Assembly: GCA_014843695.1 (NCBI GenBank)
Contig: CM026397.1
Coordinates: 45,512,571 to 45,576,570, forward strand
From: Archivesica marissinica
Taxonomy: Eukaryota > Mollusca > Bivalvia > Venerida > Vesicomyidae
Direction of reading: 5' to 3'
Length of the DNA stretch: 64,000 nt
This document shows positions 1 through 12,600 of the stretch, in pieces (positions within the stretch are counted from its first letter, which is position 1; every line of letters starts with the position of its first letter). The position numbers and the translations under genes were made by a program. The notes under the pieces are model-generated. The model did no database searches. It was not told the DNA's origin and saw only the letters and a list, made by a program, of their open reading frames with translations.

Positions 1-228
1 TGACTCAATATATGTATACACAAAGAATGAATTTACCAATTATGTCAAACGTGACTTTAGTTTACGGGCATTTTTGTAGTTTTGTCTGAATCGAAATAAT
101 ATTTGTATTTGCGTTATTTATGGCTGAATAAAACTTTGTTTGTCGTTCTAAGCACCGGAATTGTCCTACGCAAACCAGGATTTATTCCCCAATAAATAAC
201 AGGTAGAATCACCGACCTTCTTCAAGTC
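1..228. other. Unique sequence left of the first array
   Basis: AT-rich sequence with AATAAA-type hexamers near 127 and 191. No exon with splice sites was found on either strand. From about 200 the text (ACCGACCTTCTTCAAGTCAG) matches a SINE family seen again at 28385, so the right end belongs to the next feature. The rest is unrecognised. Confidence 0.5.
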
Positions 229-645
229 AGATGGATAGAATCCGACACCGGACCCCAGATGGATAGCTTCCTCACTTGATAGAATCCGACACCGGACCCC
301 AGATGGATAGCTTCCTCACTTGATAGAATCCGACACCGGACCCCAGATGGATAGCTTCCTCACTTGATAGAATCCGACACCGGACCCCAGATGGATAGCT
401 TCCTCACTTGATAGAATCCGACACCGGACCCCAGATGGATAGCTTCCTCACTTGATAGAATCCGACACCGGACCCCAGATGGATAGCTTCCTCACTTGAT
501 AGAATCCGACACCGGACCCCAGATGGATAGCTTCCTCACTTGATAGAATCCGACACCGGACCCCAGTGGGATTAAAATCTACAGCGGTGAAGGGCAAGTG
601 ATCTGAAGTGATCTTAAACACACAGCCGTGTAGACACCTTTGTTG
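200..645 (-). mobile_element. tRNA-derived SINE (family 1), expanded inside by a 44-bp repeat
   Basis: The left part (ACCGACCTTCTTCAAGTCAG, then GGATAGCTTCCTCAC) and the right part (TGGGATTAAAATCTACAGC, then GGGCAAGTGATCTGAAGT) are two halves of one element that recurs at 28321-33915. Read on the minus strand, the right part resembles a tRNA-like head with a degenerate B box. The middle is a tandem array of part of the element itself. The 5' end is not clear. The family assignment rests on comparing the two copies in this window and on my recollection of similar mollusc repeats. Confidence 0.6.
229..566. repeat. 44-bp tandem repeat, about 7.5 copies
   Basis: The core AATCCGACACCGGACCCCAG recurs every 44 bases from 239 to 547 (eight occurrences). 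Copies are almost identical, which suggests recent expansion. The unit is made of SINE family 1 sequence. Confidence 0.95.
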
Positions 646-649
646 TTAT

Positions 650-3600
650 TGGATGGTTCACTAGAGAGCGGAGTTGAATGGATCACTAGTGAGAGGTGTT
701 GGATGGATCACTAGAGCGAGGTGTTGGATGGATCACTAGAGCGAGGTGTTGGACGGATCACTAGAGTGTTGGATGGATCACTAGAGAGAGGTGTTGGATG
801 GATCACTAGAGAGAGGTGTTGGATGGATCACTAGAGTGTTGGATGGATCACTAGAGAGAGGTGTTGGATGGATCACTAGAGAGAGGTGTTGGATGGATCA
901 CTAGAGAGAGGTGTTGGATGGATCACTAGAGAGAGGTGTTGGATGGATCACTAGAGAGAGGTGTTGGATGGATCACTAGAGAGAGGTGTTGGATGGATCA
1001 CTAGAGAGAGGTGTTGGATGGATCACTAGAGAGAGGTGTTGGATGGATCACTAGAGTGTTGGATGGATCACTAGAGAGAGGTGTTGGGTGGATCACTAGA
1101 GTGGTTGATGGATCACTAGAGAGAGGTGTTGGATGGATCACTAGAGAGGTGTTGGATGGATCACTAGAGAGGTGTTGGATGGATCACTAGAGAGTGTTGG
1201 ATGGATCACTAGAGAGAGGTGTTGGATGGATCACTAGAGAGAGGTGTTGGATGGATCACTAGAGAGAGGTGTTGGATGGATCACTAGAGAGAGGTGTTGG
1301 ATGGATCACTAGAGAGAGGTGTTGGATGGATCACTAGAGAGAGATGTTGGATGGATCACTAGGATCACTAGAGAGATGTTGGATGGATCAATAGAGAGAG
1401 GTGTTAGATGGATCACTAGAGATAGGTGTTGGATGGATCACTAGAGTGAGGTGTTGGATGGATCACTAGTGAGGTGTTGGATGTATCACTTGAGAGAGGT
1501 GTTGGATGTATCACTAGTGAGAGGTGTTGGATGGATCACTAGAGAGAGGTGTTGGGTGGATCACTAGAGAGAGGTGTAGGGGGGATCACTAGAGAGAGGT
1601 GTTAGATGGATCACTAGAGAGAGGTGTTGGGTGGATCACTAGAGAGAGGTGTTGGGTGGATCACTAGAGAGAGGTGTTGGGTGGATCACTAGAGAGAGGT
1701 GTTGGGTGGATCACTAGAGAGAGGTGTTGGATGGATCACTAGAGAGAGGTGTTGGGTGGATCACTAGAGAGAGGTGTTGGATGTATCACTAGTGAGAGGT
1801 GTTGGATGGATCACTAGAGAGAGGTGTTGGATGGATCACTAGTGAGAGGTGTTGGATGGATCACTAGAGAGAGGTGTTGGATGGATCACTAGTGAGAGGT
1901 GTTGGATGGATCACTAGAGAGAGGTGTTGGATGGATCACTAGAGAGAGGTGTTGGATGGATCACTAGAGAGAGGTGTTGGATGGATCACTAGAGAGAGGT
2001 GTTGGATGTATCACTAGTGAGAGGTGTTGGATGGATCACTAGAGAGAGGTGTTGGATGGATCACTAGTGAGAGGTGTTGGATGGATCACTAGTGAGAGGT
2101 GTTGGATGGATCACTAGAGTGTTGGATGGATCACTAGAGAGAGGTGTTGGATGGATCACTAGAGAGTGTTGGATGGATCACTAGTGAGAGGTGTTGGATG
2201 GATCACTAGTGAGAGGTGTTGGATGGATCACTAGAGAGAGGTGTTGGATGGATCACTAGAGAGAGGTGTTGGATGGATCACTAGAGAGTGTTGGATGGAT
2301 CACTAGAGAGAGGTGTTGGATGGATCACTAGAGAGAGGTGTTGGATGGATCACTAGAGAGAGGTGTTGGATGGATCACTAGAGAGAGGTGTTGGATGGAT
2401 CACTAGAGAGAGGTGTTGGATGGATCACTAGAGAGAGGTGTTGGATGGATCACTAGAGAGAGGTGTTGGATGGATCACTAGAGTGTTGGATGGATCACTA
2501 GAGAGAGGTGTTGGATGGATCACTAGAGAGAGGTGTTGGATGGATCACTAGAGAGAGGTGTTGGATGGATCACTAGAGAGAGGTGTTGGATGGATCACTA
2601 GAGAGAGGTGTTGGATGGATCACTAGAGAGAGGTGTTGGATGGATCACTAGAGAGAGGTGTTGGATGGATCACTAGAGAGAGGTGTTGGATGGATCACTA
2701 GAGAGAGGTGTTGGATGGATCACTAGAGAGAGGTGTTGGATGGATCACTAGAGAGAGGTGTTGGATGGATCACTAGAGAGAGGTGTTGGATGGATCACTA
2801 GAGAGAGGTGTTGGATGGATCACTAGAGAGAGGTGTTGGATGGATCACTAGAGTGTTGGATGGATCACTAGAGAGAGGTGTTGGATGGATCACTAGAGAG
2901 AGGTGTTGGATGGATCACTAGAGAGAGGTGTTGGATGGATCACTAGAGAGAGGTGTTGGATGGATCACTAGAGAGAGGTGTTGGATGGATCACTAGAGAG
3001 AGGTGTTGGATGGATCACTAGAGAGAGGTGTTGGATGGATCACTAGAGAGAGGTGTTGGATGGATCACTAGAGTGTTGGATGGATCACTAGAGAGAGGTG
3101 TTGGATGGATCACTAGAGAGAGGTGTTGGATGGATCACTAGAGAGAGATGTTGGATGGATCACTAGGATCACTAGAGAGATGTTGGATGGATCAATAGAG
3201 AGAGGTGTTAGATGGATCACTAGAGAGAGGTGTTGGATGGATCACTAGAGAGAGGTGTTAGATGGATCACTAGAGAGAGGTGTTGGGTGGATCACTAGAG
3301 AGAGGTGTTGGATGGATCACTAGAGAGAGGTGTTGGATGTATCACTAGTGAGAGGTGTTGGATGGATCACTAGAGAGAGGTGTTGGGTGTATCACTAGTG
3401 AGAGGTGTTGGATGGATCACTAGAGAGAGGTGTTGGATGGATCACTAGAGAGAGATGTTGGATGGATCACTAGAGAGATGTTGGATGGATCAATAGAGAG
3501 AGGTGTTAGATGGATAACTAGAGATAGGTGTTGGATGGATCACTAGAGTGAGGTGTTGGATGGATCACTAGTGAGGTGTTGGATGTATCACTAGAGAGAG

Positions 3601-6600
3601 GTGTTGGGTGGATCACTAGAGAGAGGTGTTAGATGGATCACTAGAGATAGGTGTTGGGTGTATCACTAGTGAGAGGTGTTGGGTGGATCACTAGAGAGAG
3701 GTGTTGGATGTATCACTAGAGAGAGGTGTTAGATGGATCACTAGAGATAGGTGTTGGGTGGATCACTAGAAATAGGTGTTGGGTGGATCACTAGAGAGAG
3801 GTGTTGGATTTATCACTAGAGAGAGGTGTTAGATGGATCACTAGAGATAGGTGTTGGGTGGATCACTAGAGAGAGGTGTTAGATGGATCACTAGAGATAG
3901 GTGTTGGGTGGATCACTAGAGATAGGTGTTGGGTGGATCACTAGTGAGAGGTGTTAGATGGATCACTAGAGATAGGTGTTGGGTGGATCACTAGAGAGAG
4001 GTGTTGGATGGATCACTAGAGAGAGGTGTTGGATGTATCACTAGAGAGAGGTGTTGGATGGATCACTAGAGTGTTGGATGGATCACTAGAGAGAGGTGTT
4101 GAATGGATCACTAGAGAGAGGTGTTGGTTGGATCACTAGAGAGAGAGGTGTTGGATGTATCACTAGAGAGAGGTGTTGGATGGATCACTAGAGAGAGGTG
4201 GTGGATGGATCGCTAGAGAGAGGTGTTGGATGGATCACTAGAGAGAGGTGTTGGATGGATCACTAGAGAGAGGTGTGGGATGTATCACTAGTGAGAGGTG
4301 TTGGATGGATCACTAGAGAGAGGTGTTGGATGGATCACTAGAGTGTTGGATGGATCACTAGAGAGAGGTGTTGGATGGATCACTAGAGAGAGGTGTTGGA
4401 TGGATCACTAGAGTGATCACTAGAGAGAGGTGTTGGATGTATCACTAGAGAGTGTTGGATGGATCACTAGAGAGAGGTGTTGGATGGATCACTAGTGAGA
4501 GGTGTTGGATGTATCACTAGAGAGAGGTGTTGGATGGATCACTAGAGAGAGGTGTTGGATGGATCACTAGGAGAGTGTTGGATGGATCACTAGAGTGTTG
4601 GATGGATCACTAGAGAGAGGTGTTGGATGGATCACTAGAGAGAGGTGTTGGATGGATCACTAGTGAGAGGTGTTGGATGGATCACTAGAGAGAGGTGTTG
4701 GATGGATCACTAGTGAGAGGTGTTGGATGGATCACTAGAGAGAGGTGTTGGATGGATCACTAGAGAGTGTTGGATGGATCACTAGAGAGAGGTGTTGGAT
4801 GGATCACTAGAGAGAGGTGTTGGATGGATCACTAGAGAGAGGTGTTGGATGGATCACTAGAGAGAGGTGTTGGATGGATCACTAGAGAGAGGTGTTGGAT
4901 GGATCACTAGAGAGAGGTGTTGGATGTATCACTAGATAGAGGTGTTGGATGGATCACTAGAGAGAGGTGTTGGATGGATCACTAGTGAGAGGTGTTGGAT
5001 GGATCACTAGAGAGAGGTGTTGGATGGATCACTAGAGAGAGGTGTTGGATGGATCACTAGAGAGAGGTGTTAGATGGATCACTAGAGAGAGGTGTTGGAT
5101 GGATCAATAGAGAGAGAGTGTTGGATGGATCACTAGAGAGAGGTGTTGGATGGATCACTAGAGAGAGGTGTTGGATGGATCACTAGAGAGAGGTGTTGGA
5201 TGGATCACTAGAGAGAGGTGTTGGATGGATCACTAGAGAGAGGTGTTGGATGGATCACTAGAGAAAGTGTTGGATGATCACTAGGAGAGGTGTTGGATGG
5301 ATCACTAGAGAGAGGTGTTGGATGGATCACTAGAGAGAGGTGTTGGATGGATCACTAGAGAGAGGTGTTGGATGGATCACTAGAGAGAGGTGTTGGATGG
5401 ATCACTAGAGAGAGGTGTTGGATGGATCACTAGAATGTTGGATGGATCACTAGAGAGAGGTGTTGGATGGATCACTAGAGAGAGGTGTTGGATGGATCAC
5501 TAGAGAGAGGTGTTGGATGGATCACTAGAGAGAGGTGTTGGATGGATCACTAGAGAGAGGTGTTGGATGGATCACTAGAGTGTTGGATGGATCACTAGAG
5601 AGAGGTGTTGGATGGATCACTAGAGAGAGGTGTTGGATGGATCACTAGAGAGAGGTGTTGGATGGATCACTAGTAGAGAGATGTTGGATGGATCACTAGA
5701 GAGAGGTGTTGGATGGATCACTAGAGAGTGTTGGATGGATCACTAGGAGGTGTTGGATGGATCACTAGGAGAGGTGTTGGATGGATCACTAGAGAGTGTT
5801 GGATGGATCACTAGAGAGAGGTGTTGGATGGATCACTAGAGAGAGGTGTTGGATGGATCACTAGAGAGAGGTGTTGGATGGATCACTAGAGAGAGGTGTT
5901 GGATGGATCACTAGAGAGAGGTGTTGGATGGATCACTAGAGAGAGGTGTTGGATGGATCACTAGAGAGAGGTGTTGGATGGATCACTAGAGAGAGGTGTT
6001 GGATGGATCACTAGAGAGTGTTGGATGGATCACTAGAGAGAGGTGTTGGATGGATCACTAGAGAGGTGTTGGATGGATCACTAGAGAGAGGTGTTGGATG
6101 GATCACTAGAGAGAGGTGTTGGATGGATCACTAGAGAGAGGTGTTGGATGGATCACTAGAGAGAGGTGTTGGATGGATCACTAGAGAGAGGTGTTGGATG
6201 GATCACTAGAGAGAGGTGTTGGATGGATCACTAGAGAGAGGTGTTGGATGTATCACTAGTGAGAGGTGTTGGATGGATCACTAGAGAGAGGTGTTGGATG
6301 GATCACTAGTGAGAGGTGTTGGATGGATCACTAGAGAGAGGTGTTGGATGGATCACTAGAGTGTTGGATGGATCACTAGAGAGAGGTGTTGGATGGATCA
6401 CTAGAGTGTTGATGATCACTAGAGAGAGGTGTTGGATGGATCACTAGAGAGAGGTGTTGGATGTATCACTAGAGAGAGGTGTTGGATGTATCACTAGAGA
6501 GTGTTGGATGGATCACTAGAGAGAGGTGTTGGATGGATCACTAGAGTGTTGGATGTATCACTAGAGAGAGGTGTTGGATGGATCACTAGAGAGAGGTGTT

Positions 6601-9600
6601 GGATGTATCACTAGAGAGTGTTGGATGGATCACTAGAGAGAGGTGTTGGATGGATCACTAGTGAGAGGTGTTGGATGGATCACTAGTGAGAGGTGTTGGA
6701 TGGATCACTAGAGAGAGGTGTTGGATGTATCACTAGAGAGAGGTGTTGGATGGATCACTAGAGAGAGGTGTTGGATGGATCACTAGAGATAGGTGTTGGA
6801 TGGATCACTAGAGTGTTGGATGGATCACTAGAGAGAGGTGTTGGATGGATCACTAGAGATAGGTGTTGGGTGGATCACTAGAGTGTTGGATGGATCACTA
6901 GAGTGTTGGATGGATCACTAGAGAGAGGTGTTGGATGGATCACTAGAGAGAGGTGTTGGATGGATCACTTGTGAGAGGTGTTGGATGGATCACTAGAGAG
7001 AGGTGTTGGATGGATCACTAGTGAGAGGTGTTGGATGTATCACTAGAGAGAGGTGTTGGATGGATCACTAGAGAGTGTTGGATGGATCACTAGAGAGAGG
7101 TGTTGGATGGATCACTAGAGAGAGGTGTTGGATGGATCACTAGAGAGAGGTGTTGGATGGATCACTAGAGAGGTATTGGATGGATCACTAGAGAGAGGTG
7201 TTGGATGGATCACTAGAGAGAGGTGTTGGATGTATCACTAGAGAGAGGTGTTGGATGTATCACTAGATAGAGGTGTTGGATGGATCACTAGAGAGAGGTG
7301 TTGGATGGATCACTAGTGAGAGGTGTTGGATGGATCACTAGAGAGAGGTGTTGGATGGATCACTAGAGAGAGGTGTTGGATGGATCACTAGAGAGAGGTG
7401 TTAGATGGATCACTAGAGAGAGGTGTTGGATGGATCAATAGAGAGAGATGTTGGATGGATCACTAGAGAGAGGTGTTGGATGGATCACTAGAGAGAGGTG
7501 TTGGATGGATCACTAGAGAGAGGTGTTGGATGGATCACTAGAGAGGTGTTGGATTGATCACTAGAGAGAGGTGTTGGATGGATCACTAGAGAGTGTTGGA
7601 TATATCACTAGAGAGAGGTGTTGGATGGATCACTAGAGAGAGGTGTTGGATGGATCACTAGAGATAGGTGTTGGGTGGATCACTAGAGAGAGGTGTTGGA
7701 TGGATCACTAGAGAGAGGTGTTGGATGGATCACTAGAGAGAGGTGTTGGATGGATCACTAGAGAGAGGTGTTGGATGGATCACTAGAGAGAGGTGTTGGA
7801 TGGATCACTAGAGAGAGGTGTTGGATGGATCACTAGAGAGAGGTGTTGGATGGATCACTAGAGAGAGGTGTTGGATGGATCACTAGAGAGAGGTGTTGGA
7901 TGGATCACTAGAGAGAGGTGTTGGATGGATCACTAGAGAGAGGTGTTGGATGGATCACTAGAGAGAGGTGTTGGATGGATCACTAGAGAGAGGTGTTGGA
8001 TGGATCACTAGAGAGAGAGATGGATCACTAGAGAGAGGTGTTGGTGTTGGATGGATCACTAGAGAGAGGTGTTGGATGGATCACTAGAGAGAGGTGTTGG
8101 ATGGATCACTAGAGAGAGGTGTTGGATGGATCACTAGAGAGAGGTGTTGGATGGATCACTAGAGAGAGGTGTTGGATGGATCACTAGAGAGTGTTGGATG
8201 GATCACTAGAGAGAGGTGTTGGATGGATCACTAGAGAGAGGTGTTGGATGGATCACTAGAGTGTTGGATGGATCACTAGAGAGAGGTGTTGGATGGATCA
8301 CTAGAGTGTTGGATGTATCACTAGAGAGAGGTGTTGGATGTATCATTAGAGAGAGGTGTTGGATGTATCACTAGATAGAGGTGTTGGATGGATCACTAGA
8401 GAGAGGTGTTGGATGGATCACTAGTGAGAGGTGTTGGGTGGATCACTAGAGAGAGGTGTTGGATGGATCACTAGAGAGAGGTGTTGGATGGATCACTAGA
8501 GAGAGGTGTTGGATGGATCACTAGAGAGAGGCGTTGGATGGATCACTAGAGAGAGGTGTTGGATGGATCACTAGAGTGTTGGATGGATCACTAGAGAGAG
8601 GTGTTGGATGGATCACTAGAGTGTTGGATGTATCACTAGAGAGAGGTGTTGGATGTATCATTAGAGAGAGGTGTTGGATGTATCACTAGATAGAGGTGTT
8701 GGATGGATCACTAGAGAGAGGTGTTGGATGGATCACTAGTGAGAGGTGTTGGATGGATCACTAGAGAGAGGTGTTGGATGGATCACTAGAGAGAGGTGTT
8801 GGATGGATCACTAGAGAGAGGTGTTGGATGGATCACTAGAGAGAGGCGTTGGATGGATCACTAGAGAGAGGTGTTGGATGGATCACTAGAGTGTTGGATG
8901 GATCACTAGAGAGAGGTGTTGGATGGATCACTAGAGAGAGGTGTTGGATGGATCACTAGAGAGAGGTGTTGGATGGATCACTAGAGAGAGGTGTTGGATG
9001 GATCACTAGAGAGAGGTGTTGGATGGATCACTAGAGAGAGGTGTTGGATGGATCACTAGAGTGTTGGATGGATCACTAGAGAGAGGTGTTGGATGGATCA
9101 CTAGAGAGAGGTGTTGGATGGATCACTAGAGAGAGATGTTGGATGGATCACTAGGATCACTAGAGAGATGTTGGATGGATCAATAGAGAGAGGTGTTGGA
9201 TGGATCACTAGAGTGAAGTGTTGGATGGATCACTAGTGAGGTGTTCGATGGATCACTAGTGAGAGGTGTTGGATGGATCACTAGAGAGAGGTGTTGGATG
9301 GATCACTAGATAGAGGTGTTGGATGGATCACTAGAGAGAGGTGTTGGATGGATCACTAGAGAGAGGTGTTGGATGGATCACTAGAGAGAGGTGTTGGATG
9401 GATCACTAGAGAGAGAGGTGTTGGATGGATCACTAGAGAGGGATGTTGGATGGATCACTAGGATCACTAGAGAGATGTTGGATGGATCACTAGAGAGAGG
9501 TGTTGGATGGATCACTAGAGAGAAGTGTTGGATGGATCACTAGGAGGTGTTGGATGGATCACTAGAGAGAGGTGTTGGATGGATCACTAGAGAGAGGTGT

Positions 9601-12600
9601 TGGATGGATCACTAGAGAGAGGTGTTGGATGGATCACTAGAGAGAGGTGTTGGATGGATCACTAGAGAGAGGTGTTGGATGGATCACTAGAGAGAGGTGT
9701 TGGATGGATCACTAGAGAGAGTGTTGGATGGATCACTAGAGAGAGGTGTTGGATGGATCACTAGAGAGAGGTGTTGGATGGATCACTAGAGAGAGGTGTT
9801 GGATGGATCACTAGAGAGAGGTGTTGGATGGATCACTAGAGAGAGGTGTTGGATGGATCACTAGAGTGTTGGATGGATCACTAGAGAGAGGTGTTGGATG
9901 GATCACTAGAGAGGTGTTGGATGGATCACTAGAGAGAGGTGTTGGATGGATCACTAGAGAGAGGTGTTGGATGGATCACTAGAGAGAGGTGTTGGATGGA
10001 TCACTAGAGAGGTGTTGGATGGATCACTAGAGAGAGGTGTTGGATGGATCACTAGAGTGTTGGATGGATCACTAGAGAGAGGTGTTGGATGGATCACTAG
10101 AGAGAGGTGTTGGATGGATCACTAGAGAGGTGTTGGATGGATCACTAGAGAGAGGTGTTGGATGGATCACTAGTGATCACTAGAGAGAGGTGTTGGATGG
10201 ATCACTAGAGAGAGGTGTTGGATGGATCACTAGAGAGAGGTGTTGGATGGATCACTAGAGAGAGGTGTTGGATGGATCACTAGAGAGAGGTGTTGGATGG
10301 ATCACTAGAGAGAGGTGTTGGATGGATCACTAGAGAGAGGTGTTGGATGGATCACTAGAGTGTTGGATGGATCACTAGAGAGAGGTGTTGGATGGATCAC
10401 TAGAGTGTTGGATGTATCACTAGAGAGAGGTGTTGGATGTATCATTAGAGAGAGGTGTTGGATGTATCACTAGATAGAGGTGTTGGATGGATCACTAGAG
10501 AGAGGTGTTGGATGGATCACTAGTGAGAGGTGTTGGGTGGATCACTAGAGAGAGGTGTTGGATGGATCACTAGAGAGAGGTGTTGGATGGATCACTAGAG
10601 AGAGGTGTTGGATGGATCACTAGAGAGAGGTGTTGGATGGATCACTAGAGAGAGGTGTTGGATGGATCACTAGAGTGTTGGATGGATCACTAGAGAGAGG
10701 TGTTGGATGGATCACTAGAGTGTTGGATGTATCACTAGAGAGAGGTGTTGGATGGATCACTAGAGAGAGGTGTTGGATGGATCACTAGAGAGAGGTGTTG
10801 GATGGATCACTAGAGAGAGGTGTTGGATGGATCACTAGAGTGTTGGATGGATCACTAGAGAGAGGTGTTGGATGGATCACTAGAGAGAGGTGTTGGATGG
10901 ATCACTAGAGAGAGGTGTTGGATGGATCACTAGAGAGAGGTGTTGGATGGATCACTAGAGAGAGGTGTTGGATGGATCACTAGAGAGAGGTGTTGGATGG
11001 ATCACTAGAGAGAGGTGTTGGATGGATCACTAGAGAGAGGTGTTGGATGGATCACTAGAGAGAGGTGTTGGATGGATCACTAGAGAGAGGTGTTGGATGG
11101 ATCACTAGAGAGAGGTGTTGGATGGATCACTAGAGAGAGGTGTTGGATGGATCACTAGAGAGAGGTGTTGGATGGATCACTAGAGAGAGGTGTTGGATGG
11201 ATCACTAGAGTGTTGGATGGATCACTAGAGAGAGGTGTTGGATGGATCACTAGAGAGAGGTGTTGGATGGATCACTAGAGAGAGGTGTTGGATGGATCAC
11301 TAGAGATGTTGGATGGATCACTAGAGAGAGGTGTTGGATGGATCACTAGAGAGAGGTGTTGGATGGATCACTAGAGAGAGGTGGGATGGATCACTAGAGA
11401 GAGGTGTTGGATGGATCACTAGAGAGAGGTGTTGGATGGATCACTAGAGAGAGGTGTTGGATGGATCACTAGAGAGAGTGTTGGATGGATCACTAGAGAG
11501 AGGTGTTGGATGGATCACTAGAGAGAGGTGTTGGATGGATCACTAGAGAGAGGTGTTGGATGGATCACTAGAGAGGGTGGATACAACACAAAAGTGTTGG
11601 AGGATCACTAGAGAGAGGTGTTGGATGGATCACTAGAGAGAGGTGTTGGATGGATCACTAGTGAGAGGTGTTGGATGGATCACTAGAGAGAGGTGTTGGA
11701 TGGATCACTAGTGAGAGGTGTGGATGGATCACTAGAGAGAGGTGTTGGATGGATCACTAGAGAGTGTTGGGGATCACTAGAGAGGTGTTGGATGGATCAC
11801 TAGAGAAGGTGTTGGATGGATCACTAGAGAGAGGTGTTGGATGGATCACTAGTGAGACACAAGAGAGGTGTTGGATGTATCACTAGAGAGAGGTGTTAGA
11901 TGTATCACTAGAGATAGGTGTTGGATGGATCACTAGAAATAGGTGTTGGATGGATCACTAGAGAGAGGTGTTGGATGTATCACTAGAGAGAGGTGTTAGA
12001 TAGATCACTAGAGAAGTGTTGGATGGATCACTAGAGAGAGGTGTTAGATGGATCACTAGAGATAGGTGTTGGGTGGATCACTAGAGAGAGGTGTTGGATG
12101 GATCACTAGAGAGAGGTGTTGGATGTATCACTAGAGAGAGGTGTTGGATGGATCACTAGAGTGTTGGATGGATCACTAGAGAGAGGTGTTGAATGGATCA
12201 CTAGAGAGAGGTGTTGGTTGGATCACTAGAGAGAGAGGTGTTGGATGTATCACTAGAGAGAGGTGTTGGATGGATCACTAGAGAGAGGTGGTGGATGGAT
12301 CGCTAGAGAGAGGTGTTGGATGGATCACTAGAGAGAGGTGTTGGATGGATCACTAGAGAGAGGTGTGGGATGTATCACTAGTGAGAGGTGTTGGATGGAT
12401 CACTAGAGANNNNNNNNNNNNNNNNNNNNNNNNNNNNNNNNNNNNNNNNNNNNNNNNNNNNNNNNNNNNNNNNNNNNNNNNNNNNNNNNNNNNNNNNNNN
12501 NNNNNNNNNNNNNNNNNNNNNNNNNNNNNNNNNNNNNNNNNNNNNNNNNNNNNNNNNNNNNNNNNNNNNNNNNNNNNNNNNNNNNNNNNNNNNNNNNNNN

